DNA of 60,000 nt from Diphasiastrum complanatum (GCA_029204225.1 CM055099.1:42960597-43020596), one strand, 5' to 3'. Shown: positions 10,574 to 23,077, counted from the first letter of the stretch. Numbers and translations are program-made. The notes: generated by a model from the sequence alone, not told the origin.

Positions 10574-11695
10574 CTAGTGTGAGAAGAGGTGTTGCAGTGC
10601 TTTCTCAGTCTGGAACCCAGTTTTTGCAGAAGAATCATAATCCCAGATCATAACTCCTGGAAACTGAGGATCAATTTTCAAAAGCTCTTGCACAACACTT
10701 ACAAATTTTGTTCCATTCAGCCCTTGCCCATACAATTGGGTAGCCATTGTCACTTTGCCAGGAGCATTGAAGTACTTAACAATTTTATGATAATCGTCCA
10801 GATACTTTTGCACGGTGTACATTTCATCTGCATAGAACTGATAATTTATGTAATCAAATACAGTTCTGTAGGTATTGTGAAGGTTTTCATATATGTTGGA
10901 GATGCTGCCATAGGGGGCCATGGTTGCAATTGTGATTACTTTTCTGTTTCTGAGCTCCTTGAGAACCTCACCGATGCAGAATGTGAATCTATAATAGTCA
11001 TCATGCCGGAAATGCTCATAGTTAATGTCCACGCCATCAATGTGGTATTTTTCCGCTAATGACATAAGCGAGGTCACGGCATTGCTGATCCATGTGCTAG
11101 TACTTGCTGGATCATACCAGTAAATAAGAGGCATATTGCTATCTGATATGTAGAATGAATCACCTGCCAGACTCATTAGCACCCTCACATTTGGATGCTT
11201 GGCTTTGAGAAGTGCTATTGATTCTGGGGTGATGCTATCAGCCCAATAGTTGCTGAAGTTGCCATACTGAGATTTGCCATTTGGAGCTGCATCGATGGCA
11301 AAGGCTAGAATCAGGTAAAATCGTGTGTTGTTACTAATGATTGGGGCATGATCGACGGTGACAGAAGCACCGCTTGCACCGATATAATCCATAATCACCT
11401 TACTTGATCCAGTCACACTGCTCCTCTTTGCCGAGAAGCCACTGCCATCTTTAGAGACATCCAAAAGATTGACACCATCAGATGCAATTCTTGAATCAAC
11501 AGCAAAAGAAAACTTAATTTAGAGCTTTTTGACATTTTTATGCTTTTCATGAACCACGTCAGGAAGAAGATGACAGCCAAGCATACACATACCTTTAAGG
11601 CTGACAGATAAGGCTGCACAAGCTACAGTCGCTGCATACAAAATCAGCACAAAAATAAAACATGGTAAACTCCTTGTTCTCATAATACTCATCAT
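10574..11695 (-). CDS. GH18 chitinase-like secreted protein, copy 1 (two exons)
   Basis: Predicted exon 1 is 11593-11695, exon 2 is 10574-11448, and the intron is 144 bp with donor AAAG|GTATGT and acceptor CTAAAG|AT. Exon 1 encodes 34 residues starting MMSIMRTRSL, with hydrophobic core CFIFVLILYAATVA and likely cleavage after VACA, so the product should be secreted. Total length is 325 residues, close to the plant chitinase-2-like GH18 group. The (beta/alpha)8 signature reads HIDGVDINYEHF: D172, D175 and catalytic acid E179 are present, but residue 177 is Asn where DxxDxDxE needs Asp. The SxGG position reads SLAG, QFYAD is near 238-242 and MIWDYD near 302-307. The long ORF beginning at 11464 has only TTG there, so the upstream ATG exon is preferred. 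An alternative acceptor at TTCAAG|A is out of phase with this donor. Chitin hydrolysis is the family role; the Asn makes reduced activity or a binding role possible. Confidence 0.82.
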
Positions 11696-11796
11696 GCTTC
11701 CTTGTCCTCCCTCCTTTGATCCTTGCAGAAGACTATGGCACAGCAGGAGCAGAACTGATTAAGACAAAAATTATCGCAATTAGCTCTACAACTATT

Positions 11797-11804
11797 CTTT
11801 TATA
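11797..11804 (-). promoter_or_regulatory. TATA box of GH18 copy 1
   Basis: TATAAAAG on the minus strand lies about 102 bp upstream of the start codon, which would give a leader of roughly 70-75 nt. Cognates at 20828-20835, 29815-29822 and 44349-44356 are identical. Confidence 0.6.
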
Positions 11805-13672
11805 GATTGCTGCTCCTGGAAAATTGTAGTCGATTCCAATGTTGCTGAGCTAATCTAAGCAAGCCCAAGAGATCCAGAGGAACAATGAGCTCTATAGCTA
11901 CTAGTATATACTATATACTATAGGATTGTTGCTGCTAGGAATTCATTCACTGTTTGCTAGTGTGAGCAAAGAGCATGGATTCATGATTTGGTATAAATTA
12001 AGAGAGAATGGAGTGTTGTTGTTTTGATTATGAACAATGCTGTCAGTTAGGATTTTGTTTTGTTTTGAATGCAATCCACCTTGTCTGTACTATGAGATTC
12101 TTCGTCTTCTTTTTTTAAAGCAATCCATTGAATGACTCAAATTTTCAAGACTCATGGATCATTTTAGGAGCCACCATCACTCTTAGTCTAGTTGAGGTAT
12201 AAGCTACTCCCAAAACTCAGGCCCACCTACCAATCACTACTCAGGCGGTCCTCTTGCCAAGGCTAGCCAACAACTCCATAACATGAGAGCATATTTTGAA
12301 CCACCATAGTAGTGCAATGGTGGGAAGATATAGATAGATCTTGGTATCACCCACCCTCTCCAGTAGATGGTTGTTGCACCATGATTAACTTCTGCACAAT
12401 ATGTTCACCCCATAATATCATGTGCTCTCTAAAAGGTCTAGAAATTCAATTAGGCCAATTGAGATCATTGACATTTTGCCACTTAGTTTTAACTTTGCAC
12501 AGTTTTCACTTCAAAAAAATCAACCAGTTTTAGCTATAAATTCTAAGGGTTTTTTGGTCTAGCCTTTTATTGACTTTATTAAAATGTTATGAGTTATTTT
12601 AAAAGGTTGGCTTTTGAAACTTTTTAATGAGCATTGTGTTCCACCCCTTAAATGAGAGGCTAACCATATTTTATGCATTGCGATACCTATGATTTTGAGG
12701 TGAGGTCTTTGACGGCACCTCCAACTGGATATGTCTTGTATCTACTATCTACACAAAAGGACGAGTAGTAGATATACTTTTGAATCTACTCCTCCATGGT
12801 ATGATACAATAGAGAAACTTTCTTCACCACACAAATATGTACATACAAAAACTAGCGCATGTTTTCTAGATTCTATTCTAGATTGCCCATCATGCGCAAG
12901 AATTGAATACTCATGAGAAACAAAATCCTTAAGGGCCTCTTTAATATCTTTATGGTTGTGTTTGAGAATGAAATGCATCATGATATTTATATATGTTTGC
13001 TTGTATGCTTCTCTTAAAGAATGGTTGCCATGCACCATGATATCTTCACCATCACAAAGGTTTATGGATCGTTAGATGAGAATGAGGCTCAACATGCACC
13101 CTTGGGGTTGCAATGGAACCCTTGATCATTGTGAAAAATGAGACCCTCGATCACAAGGAATTTGAAGTACATACCTTTCTTACAAGATTTGAAATTATGC
13201 TCTTTCTTATTTTGCCTTTTTGAATGAATTATGCTAAGACTTTTACACCCTTCAAAACATTTTTAAAGACAAATTCACAAAGGGGATTAAAGATCTTTGA
13301 CTTCTCACATAAACTTTGACCTATTCATTCTCTTTTTTAAATTGAAGGCCATCATGTGACATTGAGTATGTTGATTTGAATTTGTCTTTTAGCAAAGAAT
13401 CTCTTTAAGGGCAATGCAACAATGTGAAGAGAGAGAGTCTAAATACAATATGACACCTTCTTGGAGGAGAGGTGTATGGGTCTAAGACAAGTGTGGACGC
13501 GATGGCAAGGAGGGATCCACCATTATCTAGTTGTGGTTTGAATCCATGTGCACATTTACCTGTCTTTACGACAAAGGGTTCCTTGAAGGGGGGAGCATAT
13601 TGTGAACCACCACTCTAGTGACAGTGGTGGGCTCCCAAATATCTAAGGGTGGAAAGATTTGATACTATCATA
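11805..13672. other. Upstream region of GH18 copy 1 with two hairpin-bearing repeats
   Basis: No gene is supported. A related ~39 bp block occurs at 12286-12324 (AGAGCATATTTTGAACCACC...) and 13592-13631 (GGAGCATATTGTGAACCACC...). Both contain a CCACCA..TGGTGG inverted repeat. The right-hand copy follows a purine run (CCTTGAAGGGGGGAGCATAT), like a polypurine tract next to an LTR starting TGTGAACC. A decayed ~1.3 kb LTR element is possible. The minus-strand ORF at 12745-13038 is not recognisable. Confidence 0.35.
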
Positions 13673-14045
13673 TGTGAGAGATTTCAACAAGTTTAGTCAT
13701 ATTTTGGTAAATTGTCAATATGAGGCCAAAACTCATTTCAGACTTAGAGATAAACTTTTTGAAGTTATAGTAGTTTAGAATACATTCAATAAATACTTTT
13801 TGAAAGTGTCGAAAAGTTGGTAGTCGATTTTGAGAGAGATTCAAATTTGAACTTTGGATACATTGAATTTAGACCCAAAAATAGTAGGGTTTACATTTTG
13901 GAGGGAAAGCCAAGTGGCCAAATAGGGTTTGGACCTACTATGAAAGGATGTAACTCATGGAGAGACACATCTTCTCTCTTCTCTTTCTCATTTCATCATG
14001 GATTGGATCTTGAATGATCTGAAATCTTTCACATGGTATCAGAGC
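13673..14045 (+). mobile_element. Internally deleted copia 5' LTR (13673-14033) with tRNA-Met primer site (14034-14045), unit 1
   Basis: The segment starts TGTGAGAGATTTCAAC and ends CTTTCACA, followed directly by TGGTATCAGAGC. It is homologous to the 648-bp LTR at 52674-53321 (shared GACCCAAAAATAGTAGGGTT and TTGGAGGGAAAGCCAAGTGG). It is only 361 bp because the middle, after CATTTCAT, is missing. The 66-codon ORF here is LTR sequence, not a gene. Confidence 0.8.
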
Positions 14046-14634
14046 TATTGTGTTTCAGGTTATGAAAGGATCAGCCATCTCTAGCAAGGATTTGGAGGAG
14101 TTACCAATGCTAGAGCATGCTAGATTGATTTCTACTCAAAAATCAGTATTTTTGCATGTGTAGATTGATTTTTTGTAGGTCAAAACTCAATATAGGCTTA
14201 TATAATTGATCAATTCCAATTTCACACTTGGTTTATTAGAATTAGCCAATTTTTGGTGCATTAGGAAGGTCTCATTGGAGGCTACAAGATGATATATCAA
14301 GTTTTTAAAAATTGCATGTAGAATTTGAGATATTCAATTTTTTGTGATTTTGTCAAAACCCTAATTTTGATTGAATCTCTAGTTTGTGAGGTTACTAAAC
14401 TTCATTTGAGTGTGTTTCAATCTTAGGAAGTGGCAAGAATCATTATATTGAAAATAGATCATAGGTTGATCAAGATTTCACTATTCTATGTGTTGATTTT
14501 CTAGTTAGAAGTGCTAGAAGAGATTTGAGAGGTTCCATATCTTTGTGATTTCTTCTTGAGTTCATTTGTTGAAATTCAAGAGAGTGCTTTGTGCATTGGA
14601 ACAGGTTGAAAGAAGAAGATCAGGTCATTTCAAC
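14046..14634 (+). other. Copia leader sequence, non-coding
   Basis: This is the leader between the primer site and the gag ATG at 14635. No ORF. Words at 14289-14313 (AAGATGATATATCAAGTTTT) reappear at the rearranged junction at 35322-35346. Confidence 0.6.
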
Positions 14635-14754
14635 ATGGCTACAACTGGTGGATTCATGTTCAGGTCATTCATGTCGCAGGCTTCTATGCAGGTCTGGGAC
14701 AGTACTCTGGAGCTGCTGCCAGTCATGCAAAGGTTCATGCCCACTGGTTTTTGA
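14635..14754 (+). pseudogene. Copia gag start fused to minisatellite monomer across the unit junction (unit 1/2)
   Basis: The first residues (MATTGGFMFRSFM) match a copia gag start; compare MATSSGVML, minus strand, from 53499. After residue 13 the frame crosses the junction at 14673/14674 into the minisatellite monomer and ends after 39 codons. The same chimera is at 23667-23786 and 32653-32772 (there with one Pro-to-Arg change). Confidence 0.7.
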
Positions 14755-15078
14755 GAAATCAAAATCTAATGAGATTTTGCCTCTCTTTTTTTCCCTTCAA
14801 AAACAGATTTTGGGCTTTTTTTTTCTGATTTTTATGGATTTTATGGATTAATGAAGGGATTGGGTGCTTGGATCTGATCCTCCCACCCCACAATCTCTCC
14901 CTATAGTTGGAAAAAACAAAAAAAATCACAAAAAAATGGCAAAACCTAACACTACTCACACTATTCTACCCCTAAAATTCGATTTTTTGGTGAAAATGAA
15001 TGGTGAGAGAGAAGAAAAGAGAGAGGGAAAGAGAGGAAGAGATTAAGAAAACTATGCGGCGAAGCGAGTGTGTGTCGC

Positions 15079-15096
15079 TCCCCGGCAACGGCGCCA
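15079..15096 (-). other. tRNA-Asp primer-binding site, unit 2
   Basis: The minus strand reads TGGCGCCGTTGCCGGGGA, a perfect 18-base match to the tRNA-Asp complement, two bases from the LTR-like TGTTGTGTCG. Confidence 0.7.
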
Positions 15097-15204
15097 ATTG
15101 TTGTGTCGTCGATGTAGCATAGGGGTCCGTCGCTGGGAGCGGCAACCTCGCCTTCACCTGCATAGCAAGAAGAGAGAGGGAGAGGAGAGAGAGGAGAAAG
15201 AGAG

Positions 15205-15598
<394 letters not shown>

Positions 15599-15983
15599 AA
15601 ACCAAGAGAGTTTTATTAGAATGAGAATGGAAGATGGTGCAATACAAAGGAAATGACTCCCTCTTATAGATTTTAGAGGTGAGCCTCCTTTACTCTCATT
15701 GGCCACTTCATTCGGGAAAGGATTCTAATCCAAGCCTTTCAAAGAAACACAACTTAAATCTAATGGTGCTAAGAAAGCACAAGGGCACTCACATGATTCA
15801 TGTGAGTTTTAAGTTGGGCCCTTCTAGAAATAGTTGCAACAGAGAGAATAGTGATGAAAACCTTGCACTCATGGACCATGACTTTAGAACACCAGATTAT
15901 GCTGGGAGAGAAGGGATGTTGACTAGCCCCTTGAGCCATAACATATTTGACCCCCTCCTTGATGGGATAAACCAATCCACTGT

Positions 15984-16543
15984 ATGACTAGTGAGCCATT
16001 GAAAAAGAGGTGGAGTGAACTATCTTTTGACCAACTAATTATATTGTTTGATATTGACCGAATGTCCATGAATGATGGAGGCACAAGCCCATATCAACCC
16101 ATCAACGATGATGATAACTTAAGATCTTCTGACAATATAGTAGACAAGTACCCACTGGATGAGTCCCATGAAACTCCCATCTTCTATTTTGCAGATTATT
16201 TACATGATATTGAGATGCCTCCTCTAGAATTAGAGGAGCAAGAAACTCTCTGTGAGCACGATAGGTCGATAGAGACACTTGAAGTACTGACAAAGAAGGA
16301 CTTGCTAGCGCCATAGATGCATTCTTAAGCTCAAAAGAGCTTGCAAATAATGGTATATTTGTCTATGAGTCCAAATATATTTCAGATTCGCATGGAATTT
16401 ATGGTAATCTTGAAGCCATTCCATTGCCGAAGTTTGGGAGTGATGTACTCATGACAAAATTTGTTTTAGAATCCTTTAGAAGCAAACTACTAGTAAATGT
16501 GAGAAATCCGCTGAAAATTAATATTGGATTAGAAAATATCCAA
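15984..16543 (+). pseudogene. Unidentified exon fragment, unit 2
   Basis: Same structure as the unit 1 cognate, including the frame break and CAA|GTAAGT donor at 16543/16544. Differences include V6L, P-to-L in the DKYP segment and D-to-E in RSID. The 18 bp encoding IPLPKF is present. Confidence 0.4.
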
Positions 16544-17122
16544 GTAAGTTGGTTTCTTTCTTTACATAATATATTTGTTGATTTCTTTTCAAGTGTAAGC
16601 ATCCGTAGGCAACCTACTATGTTTGTCTGTAAAGAATTATCAAATGATATTCTTTCATAAGCAAAAAAGTTGTTATACTTGTAGTTCAAAGTTGAAGACC
16701 ATTATTGCTTGTTCTTTGTTGCCAAAAATTGTTGTTGTCCGCCCTCCCATGCCATTAATTGCTCTTACATGATCTTTGGGGGTGAAGACTATACCAATCT
16801 TTGCCATGACTGTCAAAGAATGTCATTGCCATTCCTTTGTGGCCATTAACTATAATATTGTGGTCATTCATAATGTATAGATTGTAAAAATTGTCTATGA
16901 AACTCAAACAAATCAAAGTATAAATATATTCCTTGGTATGCTAGTGGAAAATAGTCTTTGTCACAAAAAATAAATGGATGCTACATATTTTTTCTTTTGT
17001 CACAATCATAGCCATCACATTGCTTACAAGATATGTGAATTTCTAAGTGCACAAGAACTTAAAGCCTTTTTTTGACTTAGATTTGAAGGCTTATTTAACA
17101 TTACATGTAAAGTATCCACTCA

Positions 17123-17232
17123 TCTATGTATACTAAAAGAAATTGGGTTTCTGGGCAGCTCATGCTGCCCGGTCGGGCAAGGGGATGGGCACGGGCCGCC
17201 CTTATATTTTGAATTTGCCGCAGGCGTACTAG
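17123..17232 (+). mobile_element. Candidate mini-Helitron remnant, unit 2
   Basis: Ends TC..CTAG between A and T are retained; the interior reads GGGCAGCTCATGCTGCCC, extending the palindrome relative to unit 1. Confidence 0.3.
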
Positions 17233-18579
17233 TGTGATACTAATATCATTTCATATAGCTACCATCAAACTTTAATGTGAGGTGAACAAAGTCCAAAGAT
17301 GCAAAGATGTTTAGAGTTGTTTACTGTGGCCAAGAAGGAGGTGGAGGCGCATACTCGAGTTATTAATAGCTTAGGGATGCCTAAGGAGCTTTCTCTGAAA
17401 CCTAGGGCTTTGGCTTGACCATAATGTAATCGTTGTCAATTACTAGTTGCATAAATACTTCAAAAACAAGTGCATTGTGGCAAGCCACCGGCCCTGCCTT
17501 TGCAACATGCAATAAACTGTACGTTGTTAAAGTTTTTTTTTTATGATTTTGCATCCGAGTTTTGTGTTAGCAAGCATATCAATCATATTGTTGTGCATGC
17601 TATTTTTTCAGAGTTTTGTGTCAGCAAGCAGGTCAATCATACTGTTTTGCATTTGAATTTTGAAACCTCCTGTTTCTTTGATTTTTATATATTCATCCAG
17701 AGTTTTGTGCTAGCAAGCAGATGAATCATACTATTTTCCATATTAATCTTTGATCCTAGTTTTTCATCCTAAATTTTGTGTCAGCAAGCAGAATCTTTCT
17801 AGAGGGTTTAGTTTTTGGTATAAGCTAAAACTTCGATCTTGTCACAACTTGCCATGATCATCGAGAATCCAGTGTCACCAAGCAGAATATACATATAATT
17901 TTGCTTATTTTTATCATAGGAAATCTTGTGTAAGTCAGCAAGATTTGTTATATTATTCTGCCTATTCCTCGTTCCTTATGTAAGCTTCAGGTTTTTGGAT
18001 AAAAGTGGCTGGAGTATGGGCGAAACATGGCACCAACTTCAAGAGAAAAATGATATATTCTGTGTCAGCTGCTGCAGGCAGCTTTTTTGGTGGATGCATG
18101 CACGATCACTCGTAGTTTGATGCTATTGGGCTAAGTAGGGTGGTTGACTGCTGATTCTTTCGAAAGAGTCAAGATCACTTTCCTGCCTTTGCTCTTCTCC
18201 CGTATCTTGTATACATCTCACGGTGATCCCTTGTTCTTCTTGCTTTTGATGTGAGTTAGCGCTTGTGGTCTGCTTTTCGTTTTATTCAGAGTATTTGCCC
18301 AAGGATTTGTGTTTTACATTCGTTTTCTATGCTTTTCTTTTGCCTTTGTCTAATCTATCATGGTCGGTGATGCCAAAGCTATTCATCGTCTTGCAATCAA
18401 TCTGCTATGGTCAGCGTGGCCATAGCTATTCATTCTTTTGCTATCTGTCATGATCTGTGCGGCCTAAGCTATTCGCTCTTTTGCGATTTGGTATGCTCAG
18501 TGCGTTCAGATCTATTTATTATTTCGCTCCAAATTTTGGTAACTGCCAAGCTACTGATCAGACTATCAATTCTAGTTAG

Positions 18580-19113
18580 CTAGATACCCCTCACTCGTCT
18601 AATTATCGGAAGCATGTAAAAGTTCAAGTATCCATAGTAAAAAAAGCACTGTAACAACCAGAAATATAAGATCTGTATGCACCGAATATGGTAGTTCTGT
18701 TCCGATTTGCCAGAACTAATTTTTGATGAGAGATCAGAGACCAGAGTTGGTAACGTGGTGCTGAGAATTAGTGCCAAAACAAGTACACTTGAAAGAGACA
18801 CCCATTCACCCAGAAACAGCGTGAAAAGTTGGATCTGATAGAAATCCTGGAACCACACCAATGCAGTAAAACAGCCACCACAAATCTCTGAACCACAGCA
18901 ACGCAGGTAACAATCCCAAAATACAGGTATGCAAGACTGGCTCACCGAAACTGTTTTACAAAAACAAAAATCTGGAAAGAGACAGGAAATCTTTGAACTA
19001 ATAACAAATGACATCTTTGAACTAATAACAAATGACAGACCATGAACACGAAGACAGTTCTTCTGACCTGGAAACCGTTGCATGCAGGACACGGAAGACT
19101 CCGCAAATAGCAA
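18580..19113 (-). other. Conserved 177-codon frame, unit 2
   Basis: Differs from unit 1 by one Ile-to-Thr change (GGCFIAL to GGCFTAL). Coding status is doubtful. Confidence 0.2.
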
Positions 19114-19604
19114 GGGACATCAAAATACGAATCCAATCCACGCATGAACCGCCAGAAAATAATAAAACCAGTAACACAAACAAATATTCGGAAATTTAGA
19201 AAAAGAAAAAAAAACAAAAAGCAATAGCTTAGAAAAAAGCTTTAAAATCAGACAATTCATTCACAGCACAACCCAAAATATAATTTAAAATATTTAGATA
19301 TGTTCTTGAATGAAGTCCCAACACAAGCAGCTCAATCTTGCACATGAACGCTAAGTCGTCCTTGCAAAGCAAGCCAGGGCCAAAAAGGAGGCAATGATAT
19401 TGATTGCTATTGGTGTTTACAAATGACGCAACACACCTAATGCATTCAATATTCCAAAACAAACCTTTTCATGATCCTTGAGTCTAAATTTGCTGAATAC
19501 TCCAAGTTACTCAATAATACATGAAAGCAGAAACAATGCTTTCCCATAAGATTTACAGACTCTTTCTTCTTGCTATAGGTAGTAGAAATACTTCATAACT
19601 CTCA

Positions 19605-20726
19605 CTAGTGTGAGAAGAGGTGTTGCAGTGCTTTCTCAGTCTGGAACCCAGTTTTTGCAGAAGAATCATAATCCCAGATCATAACTCCTGGAAACTGAGG
19701 ATCAATTTTCAAAAGCTCTTGCACAACACTTACAAATTTTGTTCCATTCAGCCCTTGCCCATACAATTGGGTAGCCATTGTCACTTTGCCAGGAGCATTG
19801 AAGTACTTAACAATTTTATGATAATCGTCCAGATACTTTTGCACGGTGTACATTTCATCTGCATAGAACTGATAATTTATGTAATCAAATACAGTTCTGT
19901 AGGTATTGTGAAGGTTTTCATATATGTTGGAGATGCTGCCATAGGGGGCCATGGTTGCAATTGTGATTACTTTTCTGTTTCTGAGCTCCTTGAGAACCTC
20001 ACCGATGCAGAATGTGAATCTATAATAGTCATCATGCCGGAAATGCTCATAGTTAATGTCCACGCCATCAATGTGGTATTTTTCCGCTAATGACATAAGC
20101 GAGGTCACGGCATTGCTGATCCATGTGCTAGTACTTGCTGGATCATACCAGTAAATAAGAGGCATATTGCTATCTGATATGTAGAATGAATCACCTGCCA
20201 GACTCATTAGCACCCTCACATTTGGATGCTTGGCTTTGAGAAGTGCTATTGATTCTGGGGTGATGCTATCAGCCCAATAGTTGCTGAAGTTGCCATACTG
20301 AGATTTGCCATTTGGAGCTGCATCGATGGCAAAGGCTAGAATCAGGTAAAATCGTGTGTTGTTACTAATGATTGGGGCATGATCGACGGTGACAGAAGCA
20401 CCGCTTGCACCGATATAATCCATAATCACCTTACTTGATCCAGTCACACTGCTCCTCTTTGCCGAGAAGCCACTGCCATCTTTAGAGACATCCAAAAGAT
20501 TGACACCATCAGATGCAATTCTTGAATCAACAGCAAAAGAAAACTTAATTTAGAGCTTTTTGACATTTTTATGCTTTTCATGAACCACGTCAGGAAGAAG
20601 ATGACAGCCAAGCATACACATACCTTTAAGGCTGACAGATAAGGCTGCACAAGCTACAGTCGCTGCATACAAAATCAGCACAAAAATAAAACATGGTAAA
20701 CTCCTTGTTCTCATAATACTCATCAT
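19605..20726 (-). CDS. GH18 chitinase-like secreted protein, copy 2 (two exons)
   Basis: Exon 1 is 20624-20726 (signal-peptide exon) and exon 2 is 19605-20479. The 144-bp intron, donor and acceptor are identical to copy 1. The mature protein has the same sequence as copies 1 and 3, including DGVDINYE with Asn at residue 177. Its TATA box is at 20828-20835. The promoter-proximal region differs by single bases such as GCTGGGAATTC for GCTAGGAATTC near 20967. Confidence 0.82.
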
Positions 20727-20827
20727 GCTTCCTTGTCCTCCCTCCTTTGATCCTTGCAGAAGACTATGGCACAGCAGGAGCAGAACTGATTAAGACAAAA
20801 ATTATCGCAATTAGCTCTACAACTATT

Positions 20828-20835
20828 CTTTTATA
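20828..20835 (-). promoter_or_regulatory. TATA box of GH18 copy 2
   Basis: TATAAAAG on the minus strand, 102 bp upstream of the predicted start codon. Confidence 0.6.
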
Positions 20836-22704
20836 GATTGCTGCTCCTGGAAAATTGTAGTCGATTCCAATGTTGCTGAGCTAATCTAAGCAAGCCCAAG
20901 AGATCCAGAGGAACAATGAGCTCTATAGCTACTAGTATATACTATATACTATAGGATTGTTGCTGCTGGGAATTCATTCACTGTTTGCTAGTGTGAGCAA
21001 AGAGCATGGATTCATGATTTGGTATAAATTAAGAGAGAATGGAGTGTTGTTGTTTTGATTATGAACAATGCTGTCAGTCAGGATTTTGTTTTGTTTTGAA
21101 TGCAATCCACCTTGTCTGTACTATGAGATTCTTCGTCTTCTTTTTTTAAAGCAATCCATTGAATGACTCAAATTTTCAAGACTCATGGATCATTTTAGGA
21201 GCCACCATCACTCTTAGTCTAGTTGAGGTATAAGCTACTCCCAAAACTCAGGCCCACCTACCAATCACTACTCAGGCGGTCCTCTTGCCAAGGCTAGCCA
21301 ACAACTCCATAACATGAGAGCATATTTTGAACCACCATAGTAGTGCAATGGTGGGAAGATATAGATAGATCTTGGTATCACCCACCCTCTCCAGTAGATG
21401 GTTGTTGCACCATGATTAACTTCTGCACAATATGTTCACCCCATAATATCATGTGCTCTCTAAAAGGTCTAGAAATTCAATTAGGCCAATTGAGATCATT
21501 GACATTTTGCCACTTAGTTTTAACTTTGCACAGTTTTCACTTCAAAAAAATCAACCAGTTTTAGCTATAAATTCTAAGGGGTTTTTTGGTCTAGCCTTTT
21601 ATTGACTTTATTAAAATGTTATGAGTTATTTTAAAAGGTTGGCTTTTGAAACTTTTTAATGAGCATTGTGTTCCACCCCTTAAATGAGAGGCTAACCATA
21701 TTTTATGCATTGCGATACCTATGATTTTGAGGTGAGGTCTTTGACGGCACCTCCAACTGGATATGTCTTGTATCTACTATCTACACAAAAGGACGAGTAG
21801 TAGATATACTTTTGAATCTACTCCTCCATGGTATGATACAATAGAGAAACTTTCTTCACCACACAAATATGTACATACAAAAACTAGCGCATGTTTTCTA
21901 GATTCTATTCTAGATTGCCCATCATGCGCAAGAATTGAATACTCATGAGAAACAAAATCCTTAAGGGCCTCTTTAATATCTTTATGGTTGTGTTTGAGAA
22001 TGAAATGCATCATGATATTTATATATGTTTGCTTGTATGCTTCTCTTAAAGAATGGTTGCCATGCACCATGATATCTTCACCATCACAAAGGTTTATGGA
22101 TCGTTAGATGAGAATGAGGCTCAACATGCACCCTTGGGGTTGCAATGGAACCCTTGATCATTGTGAAAAATGAGACCCTCGATCACAAGGAATTTGAAGT
22201 ACATACCTTTCTTACAAGATTTGAAATTATGCTCTTTCTTATTTTGCCTTTTTGAATGAATTATGCTAAGACTTTTACACCCTTCAAAACATTTTTAAAG
22301 ACAAATTCACAAAGGGGATTAAAGATCTTTGACTTCTCACATAAACTTTGACCTATTCATTCTCTTTTTTAAATTGAAGGCCATCATGTGACATTGAGTA
22401 TGTTGATTTGAATTTGTCTTTTAGCAAAGAATCTCTTTAAGGGCAATGCAACAATGTGAAGAGAGAGAGTCTAAAGACAATATGACACCTTCTTGGAGGA
22501 GAGGTGTATGGGTCTAAGACAAGTGTGGACGCGATGGCAAGGAGGGATCCACCATTATCTAGTTGTGGTTTGAATCCATGTGCACATTTATCTGTCTTTA
22601 CGACAAAGGGTTCCTTGAAGGGGGGAGCATATTGTGAACCACCACTCTAGTGACAGTGGTGGGCTCCCAAATATCTAAGGGTGGAAAGATTTGATACTAT
22701 CATA

Positions 22705-23077
22705 TGTGAGAGATTTCAACAAGTTTAGTCATATTTTGGTAAATTGTCAATATGAGGCCAAAACTCATTTCAGACTTAGAGATAAACTTTTTGAAGTTAT
22801 AGTAGTTTAGAATACATTCAATAAATACTTTTTGAAAGTGTCGAAAAGTTGGTAGTCGTTTTTAAGATTGATTCAAATTTGAACTTTGGATACATTGAAT
22901 TTAGACCCAAAAATAGTAGGGTTTACATTTTGGAGGGAAAGCCAAGTGGCCAAATAGGGTTTGGACCTACTATGAAAGGATGTAACTCATGGAGAGACAC
23001 ATCTTCTCTCTTCTCTTTCTCATTTCATCATGGATTGGATCTTGAATGATCTGAAATCTTTCACATGGTATCAGAGC
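22705..23077 (+). mobile_element. Deleted copia LTR (22705-23065) and tRNA-Met primer site (23066-23077), unit 2
   Basis: Also 361 bp, with the same internal deletion as in unit 1, so the deletion predates duplication. Confidence 0.8.

Noticed and set aside
10589-11059. 156-codon plus-strand ORF antisense to the GH18 gene (and cognates)
   Set aside because: It lies wholly within exon 2 of a clear GH18 gene on the other strand and has no recognisable features.
11413-11619. 68-codon minus-strand ORF over the start of the GH18 long frame
   Set aside because: Out of frame with the GH18 motif region; it spans the intron and is explained by the spliced model.
12745-13038. 97-codon minus-strand ORF repeated in units 1-3
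   Set aside because: No recognisable motif; conservation is no greater than the flanking non-coding DNA and it is cut by the array end in unit 4.
14034-14045. tRNA-like signal TGGTATCAGAGC
   Set aside because: It is a copia primer-binding site next to an LTR end; no tRNA cloverleaf surrounds it.
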